A DNA stretch of 64,000 nt from Musa acuminata AAA Group (GCF_036884655.1 NC_088330.1:34267001-34331000); one strand, 5' to 3'. Shown: positions 26,880 to 39,804, numbered from the stretch's first letter. Notes: a model not told the origin generated them from the letters alone. Translations and numbers: made by a program.

Positions 26880-27055
26880 GGCGGGATATCGAGGGGGGAC
26901 GGCTTCGCAGCCGCTGTGGCCTTCCCGACGGATTCTGGAAGGGATTTCGAGGAGTTCTCCGACAATTTGGGGATCGGGCCCGATGGATCTCTCTCCTTTC
27001 TATAGTATCGATATTCAAAAAAATGCGAGAGACAGAGACAAACCCTTAGGATCTC

Positions 27056-27069
27056 CACGTGGGGCCCAC
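27056..27069. promoter_or_regulatory. G-box overlapping a class I TCP site upstream of RABD2
   Basis: CACGTG at 27056-27061 runs into GTGGGGCCCAC at 27059-27069, which contains GGGCCCAC (TCP consensus GGNCCCAC). The pair lies about 180 bp upstream of the RABD2 ATG on the minus strand. TCP/site II elements are known in promoters of growth-linked housekeeping genes. Function here is inferred. Confidence 0.5.
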
Positions 27070-28066
27070 ATGAATGACCCAATAAAGAAACGAGTATTCG
27101 GTCCGGCCAAGAAACAAGTGGACAAGTATTTTGGTACAAAAAATCAGGTTTGTTCAAACTTGACGGCCATCGAAACGTTTCCGGGACGGATGCCTTGCCA
27201 CGTATGCAAGAAATATAACGGAAACGATAACAGCCGTTACATGTAAATCCAAAATACTTTTCGTGTTTTTTCTTGCGATGGAAAGCGATTTATATTTAAC
27301 GACGTTAATTACGGACAATTTTCTTCACATGTTTATTTATTTGCAAGAATAAATAAATTAATATGGCCTCGAAGCTGGATATGTCAAAGGACCACCAAAT
27401 CGAGCCCATCTAATTCGTAGGCCTTTACGGCTCAATTTATGGGCATTTGATTTTTGCGTCCACTGATGAAATGTTAGATGCATAATGAATTAATCATCAT
27501 GGACCCCAGTCCTGATGTCCAGTGAGGCAAACACGTCGGACCCCCACACGTGCCATGTCTCTCTGCATGGCCGGTGAGCTGTGGCCTCCCTTAGGATTCC
27601 ATGTGTTTCGTGTCCCACCTCCAATGTCCTTTTAATCTTTCGACCAAATTATATGAGAGATTTAGAGAATGTGTCATAATTATCATATTTGGACTTTGTT
27701 TTAGTAGGCAAAATAAATCCTGCATTGACTTCTACCTCTCTACTGTGCATTGAGTCCTTCGTGAAATAGAAGAGTTCATTGGTCTGCTCTCGATGGCCCC
27801 ACCATAACTCATGAACGAAACCAAGAAAAAGGACGAAAAGAAATAGAAGAGTTCATTGCACCAACATCGCCACACACAATCTGTAAACTGAAATAACCCA
27901 AATAAATCATACAAGTGCAGTGTCCAGTGATCTCCTCTCAAATGGCTCCAAGAATCAACGAAGTAAACCGAGATGAGGATGAAGATGAGTTATCACACCA
28001 GCAGAAATACACAGAATCCGTGAACTGAAAAGCCACCCATGCAAGTCTAAGAGAACAAACGCTTCT
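27070..28066. other. Spacer between the RABD2 promoter and the AGP 3' end
   Basis: No coding region was recognised. A second CACGTG lies at 27547-27552. The right part probably contains the 3'UTR of the arabinogalactan gene on the minus strand. Confidence 0.5.
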
Positions 28067-28582
28067 CTACAGCAGCAGCACTACTGCACCAGCCAACGCC
28101 AACGGTCCCACCTTGCTGCCTCCATGCACGTACGCCCTCGAACCGCTGCCGGTGGGAGACGATGGCAACGGTGCGGTCGCCTCGGGACCCGAACTAGGTG
28201 ACGTTGATTGAGTTGGGGATGGTGACGTCGATGGAGAAGTGGACGGGGATGGCGGAACTGCCGCGGGAGCCGGCACAGGTGCCGCTGTAGGAGTAGAAGT
28301 GGAAGCAGCTACGGGAGCAACTGGCGAAGGTGGCGACGACGTGGGGGCTGTCGCAGGAGGCATTGTCGGGGTGGCGGGTGGTGGGGTGGCCACGGGGGGA
28401 GGTGTGGCGACGGGAGGAGGGGTGGTAACCGGAGGTGTCGCAACGGCCGGAGGGGTGGCGATGGAAGGAGATGCCGGCGGTGCGGCAGAGGAGGTGGGAG
28501 ACGCGCTTGGGGACTGCGCAATGCAGGTGGAGAGGAGAGCAAGGAGTATGTGTAGCGCTAGAGTTGGTGCATGGAAGGCCAT
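28067..28582 (-). CDS. Classical arabinogalactan protein, GPI-anchored, 171 aa
   Basis: A single-exon minus-strand frame. The chosen start (28582) gives a clean signal peptide, MAFHAPTLALHILLALLSTCIAQS, with predicted cleavage near residue 21-22. An in-frame ATG further upstream at 28774 would bury this signal and is rejected. The mature part is almost wholly Pro, Ala, Ser and Thr with many AP, SP, TP and TPP units, the sites for proline hydroxylation and arabinogalactan addition. The C terminus (GGSKVGPLALAGAVVLLL) is a small-residue omega site plus a hydrophobic tail, typical of GPI anchoring. Such proteins sit on the outer face of the plasma membrane and in the wall and affect growth and signalling (family knowledge). 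Which AGP this corresponds to cannot be told because the core is low complexity. A CATATAGC box at 28752-28759 could serve as a TATA element. Confidence 0.88.
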   Translation of the reverse strand: MAFHAPTLALHILLALLSTCIAQSPSASPTSSAAPPASPSIATPPAVATPPVTTPPPVATPPPVATPPPATPTMPPATAPTSSPPSPVAPVAASTSTPTAAPVPAPAAVPPSPSTSPSTSPSPTQSTSPSSGPEATAPLPSSPTGSGSRAYVHGGSKVGPLALAGAVVLLL

Positions 28583-30884
28583 TCTGTCTTCTTTCTTCTC
28601 AGTGTTTCTCTCTTTGGTTTGGTGACGATGTTGGCAACATATAGCGAGGAATTGTGGAAGGAGAGGCGAGAGTGGACGAAGGAGAGGCCCGACAAGGAGA
28701 GCAGGGACCCAGTGATAGCTGTATGGGATTGTACATGAGGGGCTTCCTTCAGCTATATGTCGGTACTCATTCAAGCTAACAATGAATGAGAATTAGTACT
28801 GCTTGGCCACTGTAAACTCCATCTTCCTCCAATCCATCCAGCTACTGGTAAGAGTAACTTTATGGAAGAAAGTATTGCTAAAATGGCACAACACTGCTCC
28901 TTTATGTTTTCCATATGTTATGTAGTCTTGCATACTTGATGACTAAATAAGCTAATGCAGTGGATAGACACTTCAATCCATACGTTATGAAGTAGAATTT
29001 GGGTATAGCTCTATGCTACTCTCTCTCTCTCTCTCGTCTCGTTCCATATATTAGTGATCATGCAATATGTAAGATATCAATGCAGCAAAACCAAGAGATT
29101 TTGATTGAGATGATGCCTTCCTCTTCTTTCCCTCAACAGTAAGGCACCTATTTCTAAAACATTGCTGTCATTATAGAGTAAAATAATAAGAGACATTTTA
29201 CAAAACAATTTATTCTAACAAAAAATTTGACCATTATAATGATGCACCAATTAATTTTTGAATGATGCTCATTCAAATAATTATCATGTTACAATTGATT
29301 ATAAGAGGGTTGAAAATGTAAAATATTCAAAATTAATAAAAACTAATATAATTTCTACTCATGTACAATCTACATGACATGCTAAAATATGAGAATTGAA
29401 GATGGTTAACTCATTATATTATATTTGAAAAACTAAGTAACTCAACTTTCAATGTGCCTTCCATATGTTATTTTATAATGTTTTACCATTTTTAAATTTT
29501 AAAATTTATATCTCTATGCTCTATTAATTTTTCAGCCATGTCTATTGTATCCACTTTAGTTCTATAACAAAAATTACAAAAACAAGGATATTTTTTTTTC
29601 TTATAAAGCACAAGGAGGTGAAGATGGGTTTTGGTATCAGCACCTGAACCTTTGTTTTTTTTTTATAGTTTTTTTAAAAAAAATTTATTTCTTTCTTTAA
29701 AAAATTAATATAATGTTTCTTTTTTTTTCAAAGAAAGTTATATTTATAATTTGAGAGATATGTTGATATTATTACAAAAAAAAAATGAGGCATTCATGAA
29801 AATTTTTAAAAAGAAAACTCTATGAATAAAAAGGGGATAAATTCCCATATAAAATATTCTTTTTGAGCTTAGAGGTATTTTCATTTTCATATATCTCAAA
29901 GGACACCCATATTTATCATAATCCATAAAATATCTTTAAGTTGTCAAAGTCTTTACCAAAAATATATTTATAATATTTTTTAATAAGATTATATCCAAGC
30001 TTATAATAATTTTTGAATAAGCTCATAGAATTTTTTATATTCATTGAAATGTTATAAATTTATTTAAAATATTATAATTGAAGTAAATATACTCAAAAGC
30101 TGATAAAAATCAACTCATTTAAAAAAGAAGGTTTCAAATAGATTTTTTAAGAATAATAACAATAAATTAGGGAGATATTATTTATAAAATACAACAATTC
30201 TATTTAAAATTTTTATAGCTAATAAATTAGACTGATTTATCCTATGTTCATTAATATGATATAACTTACTGTTTTAGTTATTTTATTAATTTTAATAATT
30301 ATGATAAAATAGAAACACCCTTTGAGAAATATGAAAGAGAGGAGTAGGAAAAGAACAAAAAGAGAGATTATTAAAAAAAAAAAAGACTACTTATAAGAAT
30401 CTCATTGGTCCAAAAAAAAATTGAAACTAGAGGTTTTTGAGGAATTAAAAAAAATCAAAATCAAGCTTGTTAGGAGCAAAAATCAGTATTAAAATAAATA
30501 TTTATATAACTAAAAAATTTGACTTTTCTAGATAATTAGACAATTTGTATTTTTTTAAATTTGCAGGTGTTGTTATTCCGATTTGATGGGATCTGAGCGA
30601 CTCCATTAACCAAAAATAGATTATTATTTTTATTTATCTCGTGGTCTTCTTTTTCTTTTTGGCAATTATAAATTAATTATTAATATAAAGAAAGAGAATA
30701 TAATATATGGATGGGGCCGACTGCCGGGAAGTCGGCGCGATTAAAACCCTTATTTCTTGCCCCAAAGGAGCGAGGTGACGCGAGAGGAGGGGAAAGAAGA
30801 GGGGCGAGCGTAAGGCGTACTCCGCCTGCTCCTCTCCCTCTCTCTCTCTCTGCTTCTCACCCTTCTCCTCCCTCCTTCCTTCTC
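28583..30884. other. AT-rich intergenic DNA between divergent AGP and R3H genes
   Basis: The left 250 bp are the AGP leader and promoter. From about 29150 to 30660 the DNA is very AT-rich with long A and T runs and no coding signal. From about 30715 it turns GC-rich: an AAAACCCTTA telo-box-like word at about 30737-30750 and a CT-rich leader precede the R3H start codon at 30885. Confidence 0.5.
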
Positions 30885-33800
30885 ATGGAGCCTCAGGCGG
30901 CCGATTCTGGCGCCTCCCCTGCTGCAGCCCCCGTGCAGAAGGAGAGAGAGAGTATCTTCGGCCAGGTGGATCCGTTCCTCATCGAAGCCCTCGAGAATCC
31001 TCGCCACCGCCTTACCGGTTGGTTTTCTCAATTCTTGTTCTATGTTGCAATTCTCAGAATGGTTGGCGGATTAAGTGCGTTAGGGTTTGTGCTTATGGGG
31101 ATTTGAAGGTCCTATTTGTGGTGGGTTCGGAATTTGGGCTCGTACTTGGTTTATTAATTGGATACGTTCCTTGACGGGAGGTGCAGGTGGCCGATCGAAC
31201 AATTGTGAGTTGGAAATTGGTACATGTCATGTCCGTTGAAGTGCGCTTGGTGTTGGGTTTGTGTTCCATTGTGTTTAGTGTGTGATACTTGTTGATCGAT
31301 TCGTGTTTTGCCAGTCAAATATTGAATTCTGAATCTAATATGGCTAACAACATGTGGGTTAATACGTGAGTTGTGTTTTATTGACCGCAGGGATCTGTCA
31401 TCTCTTCATCCTTGGTCTGAAATTTATAATCTGATTTGGGGGAATATGGATTTGATATTTGCTTTCTTATATTTTGGATTCTTTTTTCTGTTGATGAGAT
31501 GCATATTGGGTTCTTCAAAACAGATATAGCTTGTTGTTTTGGCAGAAACACTTATTATTGCTATTATTGAATAAATTGCTTGAGTTAATTAGTCTTATTA
31601 CGAATGCCTCTTGTAGATGTCTTAGGATGTCTTAGTTATTCCTAAGACCATTGATTAATAGAATGATATCTGAAATTTGCCTTGGATTTCAATTAAATTG
31701 AGGTTGTCCTTGCATTTTATTAGTATTTGTCTTAGCAGGCCTTTATTAGTTGATATTAGAGCTATGCTAGACTTATTGCTGGTAGAGATATTTATTGTTT
31801 CTGATATCGAATAGCTAGTTTTGGTTAATTGAGTCTCATTATGAATGCCTCTTGCAAATGTTTTAGTTATTTCTAAGACCATTGATTAATAGAATGATAT
31901 TTGATTTTTTTTCCTTAGTTTGATTAAATTAAATTATTAAAGTTCTCCTTGTATCTTGTTACTATTTGGCATAATAGTACTGCATCAGTTGTATTGGAGC
32001 TATGCTTACATCAATTATTCTACAGAGATGTGTTTACATCAATGTCATATAAAAGTTTTAAAGATCATCACTACATATTTTAATATAGTGATGGACCTAC
32101 TCTAGTCTTGATGTTTCCCTAATCAACAGGTGGGTGAAGTTTTAGGTAAGACAATTAAGAAAAGAAATCTTTTGAAGAGAGTACTGATGGATTATCACTA
32201 CATATTTCAAGATAGTGATGGACCTACTCTAGTCTTGATGTTTCTGTAATCACCAGGTGGGTGAAGGTTTAGTTTAGAGTCTTTAGAAAAATTAAGAAAA
32301 AAATTATTTTGAAGACAGCGCTGATGGAATTTTAGACTTATCATAAATCCCATGGCAACACCATTCTCTTCATTGACATATTCATTCCATAAGAAATTAA
32401 AAGTTACTCTTTTTTCTATCATTTTCTCTCCTGATATATACTCCTTTTTGTTCTATTGGTGCTCGATGTCAAAGATTGTAACAAAGATCAAAGATCTAAG
32501 GTGGTTTGGTGTTTATTATCGGTGATAGTTATGGTGGATGTTATGCAAGTAGTGGCGGTTGGAGATGGTGGTAGCAATCATGGTGTGGTCGTGGTTGATG
32601 CTATTGGTGGCAATGACAATGGCTGTTATGGCAATGATAGGTAGTAGTAGTGGTAGTGGTTGTTGGTGATGATCGTAGCAGTGGTGATAGTATAGTAGTA
32701 TCGACAGATGTTGCTGATTGTTCTGCCAAGAATGTTAGTGATGGTACCTAGTGGTGGTGGCTGCGGCAACATTATTAGCGTACATGGTCATTGGTGGAGG
32801 TAGTGGTGCTGTTGATGATAATAGCAGCATTGGATATGATGATTATGGTGCTGGGTATTGTGGTGGTGAGTGGTAATGGTGGTGCTGGTGATAGCAGTCG
32901 TGATGGTAGTAGTTACCACGATGGTAGCTGGCGATGAAGGTTAATGTGGTAATGATGATGCTGATAATTATGGTAGTGGTAGTAATGACAATGGTGTTTA
33001 CAATATTGAAATAAGATGATTGTGGAAATAATAGCACTCTAATACAAACATATTTATGCTTATGTTGACTGCATATCTGGCCACATATTTATGTACTATG
33101 GTACATGTGTCTGCTGCTTATACATGTCTGTGCTGACCACATAGCCAGTCCTGTCTACCGTTATATGGCTGCATATACATTTAGATCACATATGTGATCT
33201 TTTTGACCCTCCAGAATGTGATCTTTTTTATATGCTTGTGTCAGTGCATAGTTCTCATTTGGAACTATGATTTTAGCTATATGCATTAAGCTTTGAATTC
33301 ATGAGACATCCTTGAGAAATTTTAGTCCTTTGAAGGACCCTCTGATTTCCATTGGTAATGATTTCTACACTGGACACTCAGGATCTTTAATCGGCTATGT
33401 TCACACTATTTTTCCTTCGTACAACAACTTTACGTTACCATTTGTATCTCTATCTATCTAGTCTAACCAGTTGATTCCATATCTATTAGACACTTATTAT
33501 AACTCAAAACTAACTCAAAGATGGTCCTAATTGATCTTTAAAAATAACCAATGAAAATCAGTAGAAAATTGCTTGAGTTGGTTTGCATCACATGTAAGGA
33601 CTTCCACAATATGGTAATGGGAGTTGGTTGGTTTCATATAGAGCAGCCAAGGGATGGCATCCATGATACCAATTTTGGATGATATTGGTCCTTGTAAGGA
33701 CTATACGGTGATGACTCAGAGATTAAGGCTAAGATCATATGGTCACACAAGCAGGCCACCTAAATGTATGTGGCTGCTTATGTTGCCATATAACTGCATA

Positions 33801-35342
33801 TGCACTTAGATTGCATATTGTGCTGGATAGTTCCCTCGACAGTGTGGTTATATGATCACAGACACTTATGGGAACGCATAAACCACATTTCGGAACTATG
33901 GATTTAGTAACTATGTGCATTAAGCTTTTGCTTACAGACAATATTTCCTCATCATTGCCATGGTATTTGCATCACTAGAATTATTAAGAGGTTGGCTTGG
34001 ATGTGGGAAGTGGCAGAATGGATCTTATGATCTTGTTCAGCCTACAGGGTGACCAAAATGGTATCCTGAAAGTACTGGGAGCCTACAATGCTTGGTGCTT
34101 TGGGGGCGTAGTTGTGTTATATTCAATGTGGTACGCTAATGATATTCAGTATTTGCTGCATAAACTTCCTATAAAAAGATTTAATTTAGCCTTCCTTTTT
34201 TTTTGCACTTACGAATAACTAATTGTCTGCTTGTAAACTGTAGTTCTGCGTATGGAGTTGGACATCCAGAGGTTCATGCAGAATCCTGACCAGCAACAAT
34301 TTGAATTTCAGCATTTACCAACTTCTTATCTAAGATGTGCTGCTCATCGTGTTGCTCAACACTTCGGTCTACAGACCATGGCACTAGAGGATGCTGTAGA
34401 TGGGTTAGGTAACAGGGTAGTGGCAAAGAAAACACCAGATAGTAAGTTTCCATATGTCTGTTTATCAGAACTACCTGCAAAAGTACCCGAAAACGAGATA
34501 ATTGAGCAAGTTAAGATTGCTATTCGTCCGAGATCAAAAATAGCTTCCCCAGGTGATGCTGATCATCTAGGAGCTAAAAGAAGTGCAACGAGAACCGTCG
34601 AAGAGCGGAAGGAAGAGTATGACAAAGCCCGGGCCCGTATCTTTAGTGGTTCTAGCAGTCCTGAGGTTGGAGGGCCATCACCCCCTATTTCAGTCGATGG
34701 AAGAAGCTTGTTTTTGAGCAGAGATGTGGAGTACCAGAAGACTGTTGAAGAAATTGAGAAAACTAATTCTAAAGATGGTGCTTCCAGAATGGCCATTTTC
34801 AGAGACCGGGAAAAGGACCGCATTGATCCAGACTATGATCGAAGCTATGAAAGGTGCAGTGCCAACTTTACATGCATAACTTTTTGATTTTTGGGTTGTC
34901 TCTATCCTTTCCTTCTGGTGTGTACTATAACTAACCTACAATTTATCAGGTATGTTAGAGGACTTCCACTTTCTCAGAACTTCAGCATGCCGGTTTACAG
35001 TATTTTTCAGCCTGCATATTTGTACTATGATGGAGGCATATCTCTGTTTGGTCATTTGCCGATGGATCAAAACAATTTGAACTACAACATGCATGACCCA
35101 ACTGTCAATGCATACGTTGTTGGGTGTAATCAGAAAATAAATGACGTTGTTTATGTGCAGTGGCCCAGCCCTACAATGATGAATTCAAACTCAATGTACC
35201 AGGTGATCCAGTTGATGTGCCACATCCACCGTGATAATTTTATTTATTTGCCAACATAAAAGGTTCCTAATTAGGTGTCTGGCTCATGCAGGCCCCATTT
35301 TATCAGCAACATGGGAGTTTCCAGCACACGCAGAACTGCTAG
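30885..35342 (+). CDS. R3H-SUZ domain nucleic-acid-binding protein, 348 aa
   Basis: Four exons: 30885-31017, 34244-34853, 34950-35202, 35292-35342. Borders are GT-AG and phases close to 349 codons. The N-terminal DPFLIEALENPRHRLTVLRMELDIQRF motif region is shared with plant and animal R3H proteins. The R3H signature is R75-CAA-H79 in LRCAAHRVAQHFGL. A SUZ domain follows at about 136-180, with the basic, helical TVEERKEEYDKARARIF. The C-terminal third is rich in Tyr, Gln, Asn, Met and Pro and probably disordered. Homologues bind single-stranded nucleic acid, likely mRNA; the exact role in plants is not established. Intron 1 is 3.2 kb and packed with local duplications. An upstream in-frame ATG at 30711 exists, but the conserved protein begins at the start used here. 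Confidence 0.9.
31545..32035. repeat. About 241-bp tandem duplication in R3H intron 1
   Basis: Two copies share GAATGCCTCTTG (31602 and 31843), CTAAGACCATTGATTAATAG and GAGCTATGCT in the same order. The offset is 241 bp and the divergence moderate. Confidence 0.82.
32066..32330. repeat. About 127-bp tandem duplication in R3H intron 1
   Basis: Two head-to-tail copies begin TCACTACATATTT at 32068 and 32195. Both contain GTGATGGACCTACTCTAGTC, CAGGTGGGTGAAG and CTGATGGA near their ends. They are closer in sequence than the preceding 241-bp pair. Confidence 0.88.
32520..33000. repeat. Imperfect GGT/GAT trinucleotide-rich tract
   Basis: About 480 bp dominated by GGTGGT-, GATGGT- and GTAGTGGT-like words on the plus strand. 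This is a decayed microsatellite. The apparent minus-strand His/Thr/Ile frame over it is a composition artefact. Confidence 0.75.
33060..33930. repeat. Spaced direct repeat in R3H intron 1
   Basis: The block at about 33060-33320 and the block at about 33720-33930 share GCTGCTTATxxxTG, ACTGCATATxCA, TTAGATxxCATAT, GGAACTATGxxTTTAG and TATGxGCATTAAGCTTT in the same order. About 400 bp of unrelated sequence lies between them. Confidence 0.65.
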
Positions 35343-37019
35343 TCGTAGGATGCTCGGTATGACTTATCATTCGATACATTTAGCAGGCATTGGACTTTTT
35401 TCATATCTTTCCTTGCAACTCAGGATTCTATATTTAAAGTTAGACACCATGTCCTGTACTATTGATATTCACCAAAACTTAACCAATAGCTCCCACCACA
35501 CCATTCCATGAACTTAATTCGCTCAATGTGTACTTTGTATCAGAGAATCCGTTGTAAGAGAAAGAAAACAGAATACTCGGTTCTGTTCAGAAGGTAAATG
35601 CCATCCCTCAGGTTATCGTTCTCTTGCGATCATGTGTAGGTTATCCTTCAGTTGTGGAATTTCCATTTGTTTCTTCTTGAGCATCCAACAATGTCAAGAC
35701 AAGTCTAGCAGAATCTCAATTGATCAACCTGGGCGTGCTAGCTTTCCCCATCCCAATCCACCTGCTAAACGCGGGTCTTTTGATACTCCAAGCTATGTGA
35801 AATGTCCAAACATAAGTAGCCCTTCCACTGGCATCTACCTGGTCATAAACTTTTCTACAGGAAGAGAGACAGAGGGATGTTATATCCTTGATTTAGCCCC
35901 ACATTGAGTGTGTCCAAAGACTTTGATTGATTGATTGATTTATGAGGGGTTAATGAGTGTTTTTAATTTGGAATTAAATATTTTGGGCCACATATAGGTG
36001 TTTTATATTGGCTAATCCCTAACATCCTAGCGTACTAGGCATTAATATTATCAGGAAGTTACATAGAGGCCTTTCTCTAAGTGACTAGGAAGAAGCAATT
36101 TGGGCTTATTATGGAGCAAAACAATGAAGGATAAGTCACATAGAAAGGTCTTTCTCTAAATGACTAGGAAGAAGTAATCTTGGCTTATTATGCGACAAGA
36201 AAATAAAGGATAAGTCACATAAAAAGGCCTCTCTAAATAACTAGGAAGAAGCTATTTTGGCATATTATGGAACAAGAAAAATAAAGGATTAATTGAATAA
36301 ATACACTCAGTTAAGATGCAATGTCAGAGTAAAACTCAATTCATGAAAAAACAGAGCTTGGTTTTTAAGAAGTGTAATTGCACATGAGGTCCCAGAATCC
36401 CATTTATTGTGTTGCTTACAGTGCTGCAGCAACACTGATCAGCTTGGTTTGAGGAGCCATTCTAGTTTATGGTGAAGGAATTCAAATACCTGAATCATTT
36501 TTGTGGTTTGAGAGCAGAGCAAGTTGTGTTCCTGCTTGTGATATGTTAGGTCTTGGATTTAGATCCATAGATCTTAGCCTATTATTAGCGTTTTAGTTGA
36601 CTTTATTTGGCTTCAATTGTATGGCCATGAGAAGTTCTCTCTTAGAATGTGCATTGACTCTGTCAAACTAGTGCAGGTCAATTTTGACCTGTGCAAAGTG
36701 AATGCCCTTGCATCAAGGTCTATTAATTATATTTTGCTTTGTTTGATGCTAGGATTGGAGGATTCTACACATTGTCAAATCTCTTTCTACGCACATTATC
36801 AAACTCTATAAACTACATAGATCTAAATTTAATAATAAATGAGAAAAATGATGTTTCATTATCCTTTATTTTATCTTGAGACATGTCAAATCCGTCCTAA
36901 TTTTCTATCTAAAACCATTCAAAAACTCTCAAATAAATCATCTTATATGAGATTGGTGTGAATTTGTGCTGATTAACACTCACTATCTTGCTTTAGTAGT
37001 AATGAACATTGTAATATCG
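35343..37019. other. Downstream of R3H: 3'UTR and repeat-bearing spacer
   Basis: The first few hundred bases probably include the R3H 3'UTR. A short GATT run occurs near 35922-35940. The triplicated 78-bp unit at 36056-36287 is listed separately. No coding region was recognised. Confidence 0.5.
36056..36287. repeat. Three tandem copies of a 77-79-bp unit
   Basis: Copies start AAGTTACATAG (36056), AAGTCACATAG (36133) and AAGTCACATAA (36212). Each contains CTCTAAxTxACTAGGAAGAAG, a GGCTTATTATG-like word and AATAAAGGAT. Confidence 0.87.
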
Positions 37020-38110
37020 GACCAGTTGAACCGGTGCAACCCAATGAGATTTAGGCAGAAAACCAACTATAGTTTTTTCCTTGGGATAAGAACAAACGAG
37101 ACCATTCTCATATAAAGTCAGTCAACCCGTACTCAATCACACAGCTTCTCAAATAGTTTCTGACGTGACACTTGCGGCTGCAATATCACTTGATGTTTCG
37201 TGTGATGTGATGGATTTGATCCAAGACCGACATCTTCATTGTAGTAACATCTGAATACAGTCGAAAACAGAGGGTTGGGATGAGCACCTCATCTCGTCGG
37301 TACCCCTCGCGACGTGTGAGCCGACGAGAGTCCCACCATGAATGAATGAAGCCTAGCTATCGACGGCCGACCTCCGCTGTAGTCCTTGCAGTCATGTCTG
37401 TTCTACCCCCGGCCGTCGACCCGAGGAGCACGACGCTGCACCTGTTCATCAACACAAGCGTCTTTCGAGGCCAGACCGGCGACAACATCATATGCTCACC
37501 ATGTCACACACCACCTTCCCAAGTACACATCCAGGTCACAGTTGCTGCCCCTACGAAGGACCACCTGCCCTCTGCTCCTCCCATGGATTCCCCGGATCGC
37601 GTGGGAGTCGCAGTGACCGCAGGTGTCGAGTTTGGTGGGCGTTGTCGTCGTCGTTGACGCCGCGGTGTCCCGCTCGAGTTCGGCCATGGAAGGAGGAAGA
37701 GGGGGACGAGGAGAAGGAGGAGGGTTGAAGAAGGTGCGGCGTCATGTTAGTTGTCACCGGGGCGTACATGCATCACTGGTCCCCGAGCAGGCTATGGGAG
37801 GGAGCTCGGAGATGGAAGGATAAGATGGGTCCCTGCTCTTGCAAGCTCCTCTGCAACTCCATGTGACACGGTTTGGCATGGTGTCGTCTAAAGACGAGGC
37901 TTTCCATTACTACGGGTCGAATTTGATGCGAAAACTGCTGTCATCCATGCCCGGCCTGTTAACTACATGCCATGTACAGATGTTGCAAGACTTGGAGGGC
38001 AAAGTCTTGTTCGTTTTGGCCTATTATATGACAGTTCATTTCTCTACCCCTCGGAGGGAGAGGGAGAGGAAGAGGGGAGAGGTAAGAGAGAACAATGACC
38101 GGTAAGGCAC
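37020..38110. other. GC-enriched island with no recognised gene
   Basis: Roughly 37260-37850 is much richer in G and C than its surroundings and has overlapping open frames on both strands of up to about 100 codons. None shows a domain I recognise, and no two agree on a spliced model. It could be an exon of an unrecognised gene, a pseudogene, or simply a GC-rich relic. Function is not assigned. Confidence 0.35.
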
Positions 38111-39751
38111 ATATTATAATTGACGGTTTGACGATGATGGCAATGGCAAGAATAAAAGGTGGTTGGCAGAAATGACAAATATGATATAATTCGTAACATA
38201 TTCGACCGCATTGTATAATATAATAGTCACAAGACAATGTAGTTTGAGACAGACACTGATATATTAATGCACAAAGAGACGAAAATTAATTGTCGTTGAA
38301 TGCATAGTGTTTATATGTACGGAACAATCGAGTGAAAACCAAAATGGATGATGCAACATCACTTAGGGCGAAGGAGTGCAGACATGTTGTAAACTGCATT
38401 AGATGCAGTGATCAAAGGCATGAGGTGATGGAGAAAGGGACTTGAAACCGAAGCCAAACACTGGTCGAAGTAAATGGCTAGGGTTTCTGAGCCTCTCAAT
38501 TGACTCGGCCATGAGACCGAACTAGAGGAAGCTGCACACCCCCATTCCACTGCATAAACCCCCACGCGACCCATCCAGAACTAGAGGGACCCCATGGCCA
38601 GAAAAAAAAATATTAGAAGAATAATGTTTTATTTATTTATGTTAATTTAGTTCTTTGGCTTCAGCTTTCGTAAACAATTAGCTTAAGCATGAGCATGAAT
38701 AAATGGCATGCATTCATGATGATGACCAAATGATAAAAATGAGGCCCATATCTCGGCTTAAAATTGGGTATCATCTGAGGAGGGTATTATTCCATGCCTC
38801 ACATCAACGAGGTGTGATGTGACACCCACCCTTCTTCTACGTTGACGTGACCACCATCAACCTATGGATGACTCCCGAGGGTAGATGCACATTACACCAC
38901 GAGGATCGTATTCCTTTGTGTCATAGGAATCACCATGTCCTCCGACCTAACTTTTCGTTTGGAGAACATCAATCGCCGAATGCAGCTCACTACTGTTTAT
39001 ATACGTAGGGTTCGTTTCTCTCTCTCTCTCTCTCTCTTTCCTTCACTGCCATGATCATGGTAGTTTGCACCGCGTGAGCTGCATGCACGTACCATTTAGT
39101 GGACGAGTCATAAAGAACCACGTAATTTAATTGCCATGCAACATAGTAGATTAGGATGATCGCTTCAATTTATTTGGTTTGATAAAGAAGATGTGTGGGG
39201 CTAACATAGATGAATCAATAGTTCCAAGTAGTACAGATATACCATGTGATATGACAGGAGAGAGGAGCCATCAGAATCTGAAGTGTAGCTGCTGAGACAA
39301 GACAAACGGCGTTTGTGTTCTTGACTTCAGTACTGCATGCGGAGACAAAAGGAGGAGGAGAAGATAAGAAGGGAGATTGTTTGGTTTTGAACAGGAGTTG
39401 TGTTGGGAAGAGGAAGACGAGTTTTGCTTGAAGAAAACATAAGCAGGACCTGTAGATTTTATGGCCTTTAGTGAAGCCAGTAATAAACATCAACGTCTGC
39501 AGGTCACTGCGGTGCGTTGATGATCACTTTGTTGTCGACCAAGAACTGAGTTGAGTGAATGCAGATTTAGGCAATGCGAAGACAGGTCTTCTTTAATTGT
39601 CCTACGACCCAACAGCTCCGATCGAGATGTCTCAAGCAATGCATCGTCAATCAACAATGCAATATTTTGTTCTTTGCTTTCCATCTCAGGACCTAATTGT
39701 AAATATAAAAATTATAAGGGATCAAAATGCAAAAAAAAAAAAAAACAAAGT

Positions 39752-39804
<53 letters not shown>

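Noticed and set aside
28239..28625. Gly/Val-rich plus-strand frame opposite the arabinogalactan protein
   Set aside because: It mirrors the Pro/Ala/Thr repeats of the true gene. It has no signal peptide or known domain.
28583..28774. Upstream in-frame ATG for the arabinogalactan protein (start at 28774)
   Set aside because: It would place about 64 residues before a perfect signal peptide. The internal ATG at 28582 gives the family layout.
32843..33037. His/Thr/Ile-rich minus-strand frame
   Set aside because: It is the translation of a decayed GGT/GAT trinucleotide tract inside an intron.
39215..39493. Minus-strand frame of 92 codons upstream of ACC synthase
   Set aside because: No recognised domain, no splice partners, and composition like the surrounding spacer.
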